From Candidatus Lindowbacteria bacterium RIFCSPLOWO2_12_FULL_62_27 (GTDB taxonomy: Bacteria; Lindowbacteria; 2-12-FULL-62-27): a DNA stretch of 64,000 nt. The stretch lies in assembly GCA_001784175.1 (NCBI GenBank), contig MFPR01000030.1:109420-173419 (forward strand), given 5' to 3'. Numbering within the stretch: the stretch's first letter is position 1; the number at the start of each line of letters is the position of its first letter. Below the pieces are notes generated by a model that worked only from the letters and a program-made list of their open reading frames with translations, had not been told where the DNA came from and did not search any database. Positions 34,442 through 42,986 of the stretch are shown here, piece after piece. Both the position numbers and the translations under genes were made by a program.

Positions 34442-36310
34442 ATGCTTAACCTTCTTGCGTGCGTTGGCCTCCTGATCGCGGCGGCGCTTGCGCGTCCGGC
34501 GTCGGCCGACATTGCGGCGTCGGCGTCCATCTCGGTTGGATCAATCTATCTGGGCGAATCGGCCCACTTTCAGATCACGGTCACCGGCGCCGCGACACAG
34601 CCGGCGGCGCAGTTTCCGGACGTGGACGGCCTGAACGTAACGTTTACGGGCGTCACCCATTCCACCAGCCAGAGCATCTCGATCGTCGGCAATCAAATGA
34701 CGCAGTCCTCCAGCACGACCTTCCACATGAATTACGTCCTTTCTCCCAAACGCGGCGGAACGTTTTCGATCCCGGAAATAGCTGTGACTGCCGATGGGCA
34801 AACGGCCCGCACGCAACCGGTGACGCTCACGGCGATCGAGCCTAATGCGGACGAACGCGCATGGATCGAGGTGGACGTTGCACCGAACCCGGTCACGATC
34901 GGGGAGGAGTTCAAGGTCGTGTTCAAACTGTTTCTTCGAAAACTTGTGTACCAGAACCAGGCGCTGGAAAACGATCCCTACCACCCGCGCAACCCGCCGG
35001 CGCTGGAAATTCCGTGGTTCGAGAGCCTGCCGAATACGGAAACGAAGGAGTTCCGGGCGTTCATCTCCGGGTATGTCGGCAGCCCGGGATTCACGATCAA
35101 CCAGTACGCACGGGACGAATTTTTCTCGCGCCGGCTGATTACCTTCAAACTGCCGCGGCAAAGCGTGGTGAAAAACGGCAAGCCCTATTTTGTGTACAGC
35201 ATCGAAAAAACATTCAAGGCGGTCAAAACGGGGCCGGTCGATGTCGGGGCCTGCACGCTGAAGGGATCGATCCTCGACCAGGTCGTCAGCCCCAACGAAG
35301 CGACGCAGCAAAGCGTCTACCAGGTATCGAAGCCCGTCGCCCTTCGGATCAGCGACCCGCCGGAGTCCAACCGGCCGGCCGAGTGGACCGGCGCGATCGG
35401 GAGGTACGACATCCGCGCGGCGGCGGACCCGACCCGGTTGAATCTCGGCGATCCGGTCACCCTCACCGTCACGCTTCGCGGCGACGGCCTCTGGTCGACG
35501 GTCGACGCGCCGGACCTCACGAGGCAGGAGGAGTTCCGCGCTTTCAAAATACACGACCGCGACGTCCCCGGAGAACAGACGGCCGAGGGCAAAATTTTCC
35601 GGCTGACGGTCCGGCCGGCCCAGCCGGACTTGAAGGCGATCCCGCCCGTCCGATACGCGTTTTATGATCCAGCGCGGAAGTCCTACATCGTGGTCAAAAC
35701 GCAGGCGATCCCGATCGAGATCCGGGCCACCGAGACCGTCCGGCTGGATGAAGTCATCGAAGCGCGGCCCGACGCGCCGCCGGCCGAGATTCGGGAAGTG
35801 ATCGAAGGATTGTACGCGAACCAGACCGATCCCGAAATCGTGCTGTCGACTCAGGACGCGGGATCGGGACTGGGCGCGGGCGCCGCGCTGTTGACGACGC
35901 CGGCGATCTTCCTGCTCGCCGCATCCGTCTCCGCCGCCCGGGCGCGCCGGGATCCCGCGCGGCGCCGGGCGGCCAAGGCCATCGGGCGGCTCGAAAAGGC
36001 TCTCCGCGCGCTGGCGGACGCCGCGGCGCCCGAGCGGTTGCCTTCCGATTTCATGGACGCAGTCGCCGCCTATGTCAAGGACCGCCTGACGCTCGCCGAG
36101 ACGGCGCTCACGCCGGCCGATATCGATCACCACCTGGAGCGGCAAGGCGTGCCGCTGCCATTGAGACTGGAACTCCGGCAGACGCTCGACCATTTCGAAC
36201 GGGCCAAATTTTCAAGCATGGCGATTTCGGTCGACCGAAAGGAGATATGTGAGAGGATGATCGCCCTAGCACGCGAGATCGATCAGCACTTGCGTAATCA
36301 CAAAACATGA
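34442..36310 (+). CDS. batD: BatD-like oxygen-tolerance protein
   Basis: The 622 residues begin with a signal peptide (LLACVGLLIAAALARPASA). Several immunoglobulin-like beta domains follow (for example VGSIYLGESAHFQITVTG and RLNLGDPVTLTVTLRGDGL), then one membrane helix (GAALLTTPAIFLLAASVSAA) with basic residues after it, and a 130-residue helical cytoplasmic tail. This is the complete BatD architecture. It overlaps batE by four bases (ATGA). BatD proteins scaffold the Bat complex in the periplasm. Confidence 0.87.
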   Translation: MLNLLACVGLLIAAALARPASADIAASASISVGSIYLGESAHFQITVTGAATQPAAQFPDVDGLNVTFTGVTHSTSQSISIVGNQMTQSSSTTFHMNYVLSPKRGGTFSIPEIAVTADGQTARTQPVTLTAIEPNADERAWIEVDVAPNPVTIGEEFKVVFKLFLRKLVYQNQALENDPYHPRNPPALEIPWFESLPNTETKEFRAFISGYVGSPGFTINQYARDEFFSRRLITFKLPRQSVVKNGKPYFVYSIEKTFKAVKTGPVDVGACTLKGSILDQVVSPNEATQQSVYQVSKPVALRISDPPESNRPAEWTGAIGRYDIRAAADPTRLNLGDPVTLTVTLRGDGLWSTVDAPDLTRQEEFRAFKIHDRDVPGEQTAEGKIFRLTVRPAQPDLKAIPPVRYAFYDPARKSYIVVKTQAIPIEIRATETVRLDEVIEARPDAPPAEIREVIEGLYANQTDPEIVLSTQDAGSGLGAGAALLTTPAIFLLAASVSAARARRDPARRRAAKAIGRLEKALRALADAAAPERLPSDFMDAVAAYVKDRLTLAETALTPADIDHHLERQGVPLPLRLELRQTLDHFERAKFSSMAISVDRKEICERMIALAREIDQHLRNHKT

Positions 36311-37122
36311 AGGCCGTTCTTTTCGCCGCATGGGCGCTGACCCTGTGGGCCATCGAGGCGGCGGCGCAAATTCCGCGTCTGGAGGCCGAGAAGATCCTGG
36401 CGGCGGCCGGCAGCGAGATGGAAAAAGCCGCCGGCGTGCGCCGCTACGAGGAGAGCGAGCGGCACCTGCGCGCAGCCATCGAAGAATACCGGAAACTGCT
36501 TCTCGGCGGATACCGCAGCGGCCCTCTGTATTACAACCTCGGCAATTGCCACCTCCGCACGCACGACGTCGGCGAGGCGGTCTACTGGCTCCGCATGGCC
36601 GAGCGCCGGATTCCCAACGACGGGCGGCTCCGGGCCAACCTTCGGTTCGCCCGCAGTCAGGTGCGGACCAAATTCCCGCCGCCGCCCTCCTACGAACTGC
36701 TTCGAACGCTCCTCTTTTTCCATTTCCTCATCCCGCTCGGCGCCCGCTGGTGGACGTTCATCGCGTTCTGGAATCTTTTCTGGATCGTTGTCTGTGTCCG
36801 AGTGATTCGCTCCAAGAGCCCGATGGGAAGATGGCCGATCGCCGCCGTATTTCTGATCGCCGCCGTTTTTGGCCTGTCCTCCGGCTGGGATCTGTACCGG
36901 GAGAAAATCATCCGCGAGGCCGTGATCGTCCGGGACGAGATCGTCCGAAAAGGCGCCGCGTCCACCTACGAGCCGGTCTATGCCGACCCCGTCAGCCCGG
37001 GCGTGGAGGTCGAGGTTTTGCAGAAGCTGGAAAGATACGCCGAAGTCCGCTTCACCAGCGGCGCCACCGGCTGGGTCCCGCTCGCCTCCTTGCGAATTCT
37101 CGACCGCGAACCTCTGGGGTGA
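36307..37122 (+). CDS. batE: BatE-like TPR protein with C-terminal SH3-type domain
   Basis: This 271-residue protein has a short signal or anchor at the N-terminus, then TPR-like helices with the hallmark GPLYYNLGNCHLRTHDVGEA (about 75-95). Two membrane helices follow (WWTFIAFWNLFWIVVCV and IAAVFLIAAVFGLSSGW), and the last 60 residues are a bacterial SH3-type domain ending in GWVPLASLRIL. That is the BatE layout. The last 40 bases of the gene recur 355 bases downstream (37426-37468). Confidence 0.85.
   Translation: MKAVLFAAWALTLWAIEAAAQIPRLEAEKILAAAGSEMEKAAGVRRYEESERHLRAAIEEYRKLLLGGYRSGPLYYNLGNCHLRTHDVGEAVYWLRMAERRIPNDGRLRANLRFARSQVRTKFPPPPSYELLRTLLFFHFLIPLGARWWTFIAFWNLFWIVVCVRVIRSKSPMGRWPIAAVFLIAAVFGLSSGWDLYREKIIREAVIVRDEIVRKGAASTYEPVYADPVSPGVEVEVLQKLERYAEVRFTSGATGWVPLASLRILDREPLG
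37071..37113 (+). repeat. 43-base direct repeat, copy 1 (3' end of batE)
   Basis: Bases 37071-37113, coding for the SH3-domain end of BatE, recur at 37426-37468 with a single difference (A to G at the 26th base). Copy 1 is in frame within batE. Confidence 0.9.
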
Positions 37123-37143
37123 ATTCTTAAGAGGAAGGCCTCT

Positions 37144-37163
37144 GGATTCCCGCGGGAATGACG
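37144..37163. repeat. REP-like palindromic repeat
   Basis: GGATTCCCGCGGGAATGACG is centred on the perfect palindrome TTCCCGCGGGAA. The same 20 bases with one change (T to G) occur at 17641-17660, inside the signal-peptide region of a lipoprotein gene. Repeats of this appearance are scattered through many proteobacterial-type genomes. Confidence 0.6.
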
Positions 37164-37425
37164 ACCAAAAAGGTACGCGGATTCATACCGCTAAAGTCTT
37201 ACCAGAACTCTACTGCTACGATTTGCCGGTTTTTTGTTCGGTTTTATGCCCCCGCCACGTTTACTATATTAGAGGCAATATACGGTTAAGGTGCCGCACA
37301 TAGACTTATAGACTTATTCACAGCGCGATGGCGCGAAACAACGCGAACCGCATAACAACTCCCTGTGAAATTTTTCGCGCTCATTCGCGTTAAATTCGTA
37401 GTAAATGACTTCGTCTTTACTCATG

Positions 37426-37468
37426 CTGGGTCCCGCTCGCCTCCTTGCGGATTCTCGACCGCGAACCT
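37426..37468 (+). repeat. 43-base direct repeat, copy 2 (orphan batE end)
   Basis: This is a near-perfect (42 of 43) copy of the batE 3' end, here with no gene around it, 11 bases before the peroxiredoxin ATG. Copy 1 is at 37071-37113. Confidence 0.9.
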
Positions 37469-37479
37469 AGTCTGGGTTC

Positions 37480-37965
37480 ATGAAACTGAAAGCAGGAACC
37501 AAGGCGCCGGATTTTTCGTTGCAGGACCAGTCAGGAAAGAGTCACAGTCTTTCAGGCTACAGGGGCAAATGGGTTCTCCTCTACTTCTATCCGCGCGACC
37601 ATACGCCGGGCTGCACGCGGGAAGCCTGCGAGTTCCGGGATGCGTTTGCCCGGTTCAAGACGCGAAAGGCCATCGTGCTGGGCGTCAGCGCCGATTCGGT
37701 CAAAAGCCACGACAAATTCGCAGCCGAGTTCCGGCTGCCCTTTCCGATCCTGGCCGACGTCGAAAAGGATGTTCTGAAAGCCTATGGCACGTGGGCGAAG
37801 AAAAAATTCATGGGCCGTGAATACATGGGAATCCTCCGCATGTCGTTCCTGATTGATCCGAAGGGAAAAATCGCAAAGATATACGGCAAGGTCAAACCGG
37901 ACGTGCATGCGGAGGAAGTTCTGCAGGATCTGGACGAGGGTTTGTTGCTGAAAAGAGGGGTTTGA
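37480..37965 (+). CDS. bcp: Bcp/PrxQ-type peroxiredoxin
   Basis: This 161-residue thiol peroxidase of the AhpC/TSA superfamily has FYPRDHTPGCTREACEFRD carrying the peroxidatic Cys (PGCT) and, five residues later, the resolving Cys (EAC) of the atypical two-Cys Bcp type. DFSLQDQSGK at the N-terminus and SFLIDPKGKIAKIYGKV near the C-terminus are family strands. It reduces H2O2 and organic peroxides in the cytoplasm. It has no close operon partner, and its start lies just after the orphan batE repeat. Confidence 0.93.
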   Translation: MKLKAGTKAPDFSLQDQSGKSHSLSGYRGKWVLLYFYPRDHTPGCTREACEFRDAFARFKTRKAIVLGVSADSVKSHDKFAAEFRLPFPILADVEKDVLKAYGTWAKKKFMGREYMGILRMSFLIDPKGKIAKIYGKVKPDVHAEEVLQDLDEGLLLKRGV

Positions 37966-37985
37966 GAAGGCTCAATATTCAACAC

Positions 37986-38456
37986 TCATTCACCCATCAG
38001 TCCCGCCGCCGCAAGTTTCTCCCTGATTCGGTCCGTGTGCGATCCCTCCCAGTACAGTTTTCCGCATGACGGACACTGCCGGAACTTGTCCAGCGTCCCC
38101 CGCACGTGCTCGGGCAACTCGTCAAACACCGCCGATTTTTCCACCGGTTCCAGCGTGCCGTTGCATGCCGTGCAGCGCGTGAAAAACAGGTCCGGCTGGA
38201 GCGTCAACTGTTTTTCCGCCGCAACCTGTTTCAATTGATCCATCACATCGTCATGGGCGATCAAAACGAAATCGGCCGGCTTGCCGTCCCGCACGAGTTT
38301 CACGTGCCGCGTCAGCAGCGTCCGCCCTGCCGACTGCCTCAGGATCTCGCGGTCGGAAATCGGATTCTTCCACAGCGTGTCATATCCGACGGCCCTGAGC
38401 AGCCTCGCCAGCCGGGCCAGGTGGTCGTCGGCGACAAATTTCGGCCGGTCCGTCAT
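37986..38456 (-). CDS. Mut7-C RNase-domain protein with zinc ribbon
   Basis: In this 156-residue protein the N-terminal half (KFVADDHLARLARLLRAVGYDTL, then TLLTRHVKL) is the Mut7-C PIN-like fold with conserved acidic residues. The C-terminal half has CTACNGTLEPV and CPSCGKLYWEGSH, two Cys pairs of a zinc ribbon ending in the family's W-x-GSH motif. Mut7-C proteins are predicted RNases of unknown target. It converges with bcp and stands downstream of the cupin gene. Confidence 0.87.
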   Translation of the reverse strand: MTDRPKFVADDHLARLARLLRAVGYDTLWKNPISDREILRQSAGRTLLTRHVKLVRDGKPADFVLIAHDDVMDQLKQVAAEKQLTLQPDLFFTRCTACNGTLEPVEKSAVFDELPEHVRGTLDKFRQCPSCGKLYWEGSHTDRIREKLAAAGLMGE

Positions 38457-38474
38457 GACTCTGTGACGGGCAAG

Positions 38475-38975
38475 TCAGGTCAACCGATCGATGACGTGCC
38501 GTAGCGCGGGGAACGTTCGAACCAGATCGGCACGGGAGGCCATTTCGAAATCCTGGAAATCGAATCCCGGAGAAACCGTGCAGCCTGCCAGCGCGAATCC
38601 GGTCGGGACCGCCAGAGACGCCCCCATCCAGCAGCCGGCGGGAACGACCGCCTGCGGTTGCTCTGAACCGTCCCCCGTGCGGCCGAGTTTGATCTCGGAA
38701 TGGGCGCCGGCGGGGTCGATGAGATGGAGCGTCAGGGGATGGCCGTCGTAAAAGTGCCAGAGTTCGTCCGATTGGATTCGATGAAATTTGGAGACTTGCC
38801 GGCCTTCGAGCAAAAAATAAATGGCCGTTGAAAAGACGCGATCCCCCGCAAACCGCGAGGGGAGACATCCGGCGCGGATTTTCTCCGACGAAGCGTAGGT
38901 TTCCCGATAAAATCCTCCTTCCGGATGCGGCGCCAGACCCAGCCGCTCGATCCAGAATTTCGCCTGCTCGTTCAT
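38475..38975 (-). CDS. DUF985 (cupin_5) protein
   Basis: The 166 residues start at MNEQAKFWIERLGLAPHPEGG, 11 bases after AAGGAA. LAPHPEGGFYRETYAS, IYFLLEGRQVSKFHRIQSDELWHFYDG, then QPQAVVPAGCWMGASLA and GCTVSPGFDFQDFE follow the DUF985 cupin order, with His and Glu residues that could bind a metal. Function is unproven; some relatives are sugar epimerase-like. It is transcribed away from the FNR-type reductase, with only 20 bases between the start codons. Confidence 0.87.
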   Translation of the reverse strand: MNEQAKFWIERLGLAPHPEGGFYRETYASSEKIRAGCLPSRFAGDRVFSTAIYFLLEGRQVSKFHRIQSDELWHFYDGHPLTLHLIDPAGAHSEIKLGRTGDGSEQPQAVVPAGCWMGASLAVPTGFALAGCTVSPGFDFQDFEMASRADLVRTFPALRHVIDRLT

Positions 38976-38995
38976 TATGGTACGTTCCTTGTAAC

Positions 38996-39718
38996 ATGGC
39001 TGCGACATTAACGGCGAGGGTCATCTCCAGGGTCGTCAAGACGCCCGATGTGGTTCAAGTCGATTTCGAAATGGTCGACCCGGCCGAAATCCGCTACGAG
39101 TCCGGCCAGTTCATCATTCTTCACACCGTGGAGCAGAACGGAAAGACCGTCAAGCGCTCTTATTCCATCGCCTCCCCGCCCGATCCCCGGCGGTTTTCTC
39201 TCTGTGTGAAGATCGTGGGGCCGGCGTCCCGGTTTATCGCAAACCTCAACCTCCAGGATCAGGTCAAGTTCTCCGGGCCGTGGGGCATGGGCAAGTTCAC
39301 GTTCCCGGAGATGACCGAAAACGAGATCGTTCTCCTGGCTTCCGGCACCGGTCTTTCTCCCGTCATGAGCATTCTGCAAAGCAAACTGCCCCTTCATCCG
39401 GAAAAAAAATTCCGGTTCCTCTGGGGTCTCAAACGGGAGGGGGACATCTATAATCGCCCGGAGCTGGACGGGCTGGCCGCACGCCACCCCTGTTTTTCAT
39501 ATCAAATCGTTCTCTCCGACGCGCCGCCCGAATGGAGGGGCAAACGGGGGATGTTGAGCGAGGTTCTGCCCTCCGAGATTGACTCCCCGGCCGGGAAGGA
39601 ATTCTTCATGGCAGGGAACGGGGCCATGATCGCCGCCGTGGAGACGTATCTGAGAGCGCACGGCGCCCTGCCGGAAAAAATCCACAAGGAAATATTTTTC
39701 TGCCCTCCCCCGGACTGA
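38996..39718 (+). CDS. Ferredoxin-NADP+ reductase-like flavoprotein
   Basis: In this 240-residue protein, KRSYSIASPPDP is the FAD-binding R-x-Y-S motif and VLLASGTGLSPVMSIL the NAD(P)-binding GxGxxP motif; EFFMAGNGAMIAAVETYL is the C-terminal nicotinamide strand. There is no ferredoxin domain, so it passes electrons to or from a separate carrier. The start at MAATLTARVIS is chosen because the longer frame runs back through the divergent cupin gene. Confidence 0.87.
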   Translation: MAATLTARVISRVVKTPDVVQVDFEMVDPAEIRYESGQFIILHTVEQNGKTVKRSYSIASPPDPRRFSLCVKIVGPASRFIANLNLQDQVKFSGPWGMGKFTFPEMTENEIVLLASGTGLSPVMSILQSKLPLHPEKKFRFLWGLKREGDIYNRPELDGLAARHPCFSYQIVLSDAPPEWRGKRGMLSEVLPSEIDSPAGKEFFMAGNGAMIAAVETYLRAHGALPEKIHKEIFFCPPPD

Positions 39719-39775
39719 GAATGCTCCGCATGGCCTCGCTTGATCGACAGCCTGCGATGTGACATAAGGAGGATC

Positions 39776-40747
39776 ATGAACTATCGAAAGTTCGGCGACA
39801 CGGGTGCGCAGGTTTCCGAAATCGGGTTCGGCTGCTGGGGCATCGGCGGCGGCTGGTGGGGGAAACGAAACGATGGCGAATCCCGCGCGGCGCTGGATAC
39901 CGCCGTCGATCTCGGGTACAATTTTTTCGACACGGCCCTGGTCTACGGCGAAAACGACAACCACAGCGAAAAACTCGTCGGCGAGATGGTCCGCCGTCAC
40001 CGCGGCAAGGAGTTGCTGATCGCCACCAAAATCCCGCCCAAAAACTTCGTGTGGCCTGCGCGGCGCGATGTGCCGCTCGACGAGGCGTTCCCGCCCGCTT
40101 ATATCCGCGAATGCACGGAACTGTCCCTCCGGAACATGGGCATCGACTGCCTGTTTCTCCAGCAGTTCCACGTCTTCGCCGAATGCTGGGTCGAGCAGGA
40201 CGCGTGGGTCGAGGAATTCGAAAAACTTCGCAAGGAAGGAAAGATCCGGCACTGGGGCGTGTCGATCAACAATCACGAGCCGGCTTCCGTCCTCGAGCTC
40301 ACGCGCCGCAAGATGGTCCATAGCCTGCAGGTGATTTACAATATCTTCGATCAGAGCCCTGAAGACGATCTGCTCCCGCTCTGCCTGAAACACGGCGTGG
40401 CCTTCATCGTGCGTGTCCCGTTCGACGAGGGCGGACTGACGGGAACGCTGACGCCGGACACGGAATTCGCCGAGGGCGAGTTTCGCGCTCGGTACTTTCG
40501 CGAAGGACGGCTCAAGGAAACCGTGGACCGCGCGGAAAAAATCCAGAACGACCTTCCGGCCGGCACGGCCGTCTGGCAGGCAGCGCTTCAGTACGTCCTC
40601 GCCGATCCCGCCGTCTCGACCGTCATCCCGGGCATGCGACGCGTCGAGAATGTCCGTAAGAATGCATCGGTCAGCGGCCGCCTTCTGCCGCCGGACACCA
40701 TCCGAAACCTGAAAAAACACCGCTGGGTGAGAGACTTCTACCTGTAA
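39776..40747 (+). CDS. Aldo/keto reductase
   Basis: This 323-residue TIM-barrel oxidoreductase starts after AAGGAGGATC. The N-terminal MNYRKFGDTGAQVSEIGFG and NFFDTALVYGENDNHSEKLV carry the catalytic Asp and Tyr; the Lys is in ELLIATKIPPKN. The active-site His is within CLFLQQFHVF, offset from the usual xLHxP pattern. The C-terminal DPAVSTVIPGMRRVENVRKN binds NADPH. Substrate is unknown. Confidence 0.88.
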   Translation: MNYRKFGDTGAQVSEIGFGCWGIGGGWWGKRNDGESRAALDTAVDLGYNFFDTALVYGENDNHSEKLVGEMVRRHRGKELLIATKIPPKNFVWPARRDVPLDEAFPPAYIRECTELSLRNMGIDCLFLQQFHVFAECWVEQDAWVEEFEKLRKEGKIRHWGVSINNHEPASVLELTRRKMVHSLQVIYNIFDQSPEDDLLPLCLKHGVAFIVRVPFDEGGLTGTLTPDTEFAEGEFRARYFREGRLKETVDRAEKIQNDLPAGTAVWQAALQYVLADPAVSTVIPGMRRVENVRKNASVSGRLLPPDTIRNLKKHRWVRDFYL

Positions 40748-40755
40748 GTTCGTAT

Positions 40756-41736
40756 ATGCTGAAGATCAAATCGCTCTGTCTTCCGTCCGCGGTCATACAG
40801 TCGCCGATGTCCGGGTGGACCGACCTGCCGTTCCGGCGGGTGGCCAGGGAAAAAGGCCTGTCGTTCGCGTTCGTGGAGATGATCCTGGCCGACGCGGTGG
40901 TCGCCGGATCCGAACGGACGCTGGAGATGATGAGGTCATCGCCGGCGGACAGGCCGCTGGGGGTGCAGATGGTCGGATACACGCCCGAATCGTTGAGCCG
41001 GGCGGCGGGCATGATGGAGGCGGCGGGATTCGATTTGATCGACCTGAATTTGGGGTGTCCGGTTAAAAAAGTGACGTGCAAGGGCGGCGGGTCCGCGATA
41101 CTCAAGGAACCGGACAAGGCGCGCGCGATTTTCTCCGGCATGGTTTCCTCCGTTAATAAGGTTCCGATCACGGTCAAAATGCGGCTGGGATACGACGACC
41201 CAAGCGGGCAGGAGGCGCTTCGGATCGCAGGGATCGCCGAGGAGTGCGGCATATCGGCGCTGACGGTTCACGGAAGAACCCGCCGGCAGGGGTACAGCGG
41301 CATGGCGGATTACGAAGCCATCGGCCGGATCAAGAAGGCGGTCCGCATTCCGGTGATCGGCAACGGCGATGTGACCGATGGGCGGAGCGCCCAACGGCTG
41401 ATGGAGGTGAGCGGCTGTGACGGAATCATGATCGGCCGCGGCGGGGTCGGGTATCCCTGGATATACCGGGAAGCCGCCGCCGTGCTGGAAGGCCGTCCCG
41501 CGCCGGCCGCGCCGGGCTTTCAGGAAATAAAATCAACGCTTCTTCGACATCTGGAGCTTCAGCTTTTTCACACACCGGTCCAGGCCCATTTTCTGATGCG
41601 CCGAATCGCGTGCAGCTATTTCAAGCGGATGGCGGGCGCGGGCGAATTCAGAGACCGGATCAACGATGCCGGGAGCATTGAAGAGATTCGCGACATCATC
41701 GAGCTGTTTGAGCCGGCGGTCTGCCGGACGCCATGA
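40756..41736 (+). CDS. dusB: tRNA-dihydrouridine synthase (DusB-like)
   Basis: This 326-residue FMN-dependent enzyme reduces uridine in the tRNA D-loop. It has SPMSGWTDLPFRRVAREKG, the invariant DLNLGCPVKKVTCKGGGSA with the catalytic Cys, TVHGRTRRQGYSG, IPVIGNGDV and MIGRGGVGYPWIY, all canonical. It overlaps the maf gene by four bases (ATGA), so the pair is co-translated. Confidence 0.93.
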   Translation: MLKIKSLCLPSAVIQSPMSGWTDLPFRRVAREKGLSFAFVEMILADAVVAGSERTLEMMRSSPADRPLGVQMVGYTPESLSRAAGMMEAAGFDLIDLNLGCPVKKVTCKGGGSAILKEPDKARAIFSGMVSSVNKVPITVKMRLGYDDPSGQEALRIAGIAEECGISALTVHGRTRRQGYSGMADYEAIGRIKKAVRIPVIGNGDVTDGRSAQRLMEVSGCDGIMIGRGGVGYPWIYREAAAVLEGRPAPAAPGFQEIKSTLLRHLELQLFHTPVQAHFLMRRIACSYFKRMAGAGEFRDRINDAGSIEEIRDIIELFEPAVCRTP

Positions 41737-42314
41737 TATTCCTGGCGTCCACGTCGCCCAGAAGAAGACACTTGCTTTGGAAAATGAACATCCCGGTCCG
41801 GGTCGTGCCCACGCGCTATCGCGAGCGACCCGGCCGGCCCGGCCGGCCGGCCGCAACGGCCATGCGGCACGCGCGGGGCAAGGCCGAAGGTGCCGTGGTT
41901 CCGCGCAGAGCCGGACTCGTTCTGGGCGTCGACACGCTGATTTATTTTCGCAAGCGGATTTTCGGGAAACCTCGAAGCCGCGCGCACGCCTTTCGAATGC
42001 TCAAATCCTTTTCCGGCCGGTCCCATGACGTCTATTCGGCGATTGCGCTCGTTGATCTCAAAACACGCCGAACGTCCGTTCGATGGACCAAAACGCGTGT
42101 GACCTTCAATCGTCTCGACGATAAAACCATCGGCCGATACCTTGCGCGAGTCAATCCGCTCGACAAGGCGGGCGGGTATGCCATCCAGCATGGACAAGAA
42201 CTGATCCGGGACATTCGGGGGTCCTACACCAACGTGATGGGATTGCCGGCCGAACTGCTCAAAAGAGAGTTGCGAAAATTTAACGTTACAGTAGCGGGCG
42301 AAAAACGGAGTTGA
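41733..42314 (+). CDS. maf: Maf-family nucleotide pyrophosphatase
   Basis: This 193-residue Maf protein begins IFLASTSPRRRHLLWKM, the conserved S-x-S-P-R-R phosphate-binding loop. VLGVDTLIYF carries the metal-binding Asp and GGYAIQHGQELIRDIRGSYTNVMGLP is the signature C-terminal half. The family hydrolyses non-canonical or standard NTPs (dTTP/UTP). The section AGLVLGVDT replaces the more usual GADT-V. It ends one base before the stop of the convergent antitoxin gene. Confidence 0.9.
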   Translation: MIFLASTSPRRRHLLWKMNIPVRVVPTRYRERPGRPGRPAATAMRHARGKAEGAVVPRRAGLVLGVDTLIYFRKRIFGKPRSRAHAFRMLKSFSGRSHDVYSAIALVDLKTRRTSVRWTKTRVTFNRLDDKTIGRYLARVNPLDKAGGYAIQHGQELIRDIRGSYTNVMGLPAELLKRELRKFNVTVAGEKRS

Positions 42315-42315
42315 A

Positions 42316-42657
42316 TCATGCCGCGTTTAAGAGGGCGAGGACCGGCTTGGGATTTCGCCAGAGCATTTCCATGAGCCGCCGGGCGGCGCCATTCGGACGG
42401 CGGCGGGGGTCGTTGGATTCCCAACCCTGAACGGTCCGGACCGATTCGCCCAGCGCGGATGCAAGCTGGGATTGGGTGAATCCGAGTTTCGTTCGCACGC
42501 GTCTGACGTCTTGGGCGATCATTGGCTCGGGCATTCTGAAATCGCCGGGACCCTCAATTATCACTTTGGCCGTCGGATCCCCCTTGATGTATTTTAGAGC
42601 TTCTTTGAGGTTCCGGGTCAGATTGGACCGATGCGCCTTATTTTTGTTGCTGTTCAT
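42316..42657 (-). CDS. Xre/HigA-type helix-turn-helix antitoxin
   Basis: The 113 residues start at MNSNKNKAHRSN. The C-terminal half is a clear helix-turn-helix (VRRVRTKLGFTQSQLASALG, then SVRTVQGWESNDPRRRPNG). It would neutralise the upstream toxin and repress the promoter. The toxin gene comes first and overlaps it by 20 bases, the HigBA order. Confidence 0.82.
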   Translation of the reverse strand: MNSNKNKAHRSNLTRNLKEALKYIKGDPTAKVIIEGPGDFRMPEPMIAQDVRRVRTKLGFTQSQLASALGESVRTVQGWESNDPRRRPNGAARRLMEMLWRNPKPVLALLNAA

Positions 42658-42982
42658 TTTGCCGTTTAAGCTCCTTTGCAATCTCGCGCATGACTTTTTT
42701 GTCGCCCGCGCTTATATCGTCTTTCTCCTCGTGCGTGTAGGCGTCGAATACGTGGAACGCCGTTTTCGTCACCAGGAAGAGGTAGATGACTCTTGCACCC
42801 TTGCGCGCCCCGATATTGCGCTTCCGGATCGGATAGCGGACTTTTCGAAATCCACCGGTATCCCGGATCACGTCGCCCCTTTGCGGATATAACTCAAGAT
42901 CGAACTTGAACCGGATAAATTCCGGTTCACCCAGCATGTCGATCAGATCATTCTCGGCGGTTCCGTAGAAAATCCAATCCAT
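42638..42982 (-). CDS. HigB-like (RelE-superfamily) toxin
   Basis: The 114 residues start at MDWIFYGTAENDLIDML. EFIRFKFDLELYPQRGDVIRDTGGFRKVRYPIRKRNIGARKGARVIYLFL gives the RelE/HigB beta-sheet order with basic surface residues and a final YTHEEKDDISAGDKKVMREIAKEL helix. It is a probable ribosome-dependent mRNA interferase. A consensus promoter lies four bases before the ATG, so the message should be leaderless. The neighbouring gene is its antitoxin. Confidence 0.82.
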   Translation of the reverse strand: MDWIFYGTAENDLIDMLGEPEFIRFKFDLELYPQRGDVIRDTGGFRKVRYPIRKRNIGARKGARVIYLFLVTKTAFHVFDAYTHEEKDDISAGDKKVMREIAKELKRQNEQQQK

Positions 42983-42986
42983 GTCA

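Larger units (their letters stand above)
37123..37479. other. Non-coding interval bounded by a direct repeat
   Basis: This 357-base gap between batE and the peroxiredoxin gene has no credible gene. It contains a palindromic dispersed repeat (37144-37163) whose sister copy is at 17641, a local AGACTTAT duplication near 37302, AT-rich stretches unlike the flanking genes, and at its right end a second copy of the batE 3' end. It looks like inserted DNA that arrived with, or created, the duplication. Confidence 0.6.

Noticed and set aside
34541-36193. A 550-codon minus-strand frame opposite batD
   Set aside because: It is Arg-rich with no domain, while batD on the other strand has signal peptide, Ig-like domains and membrane helix in order.
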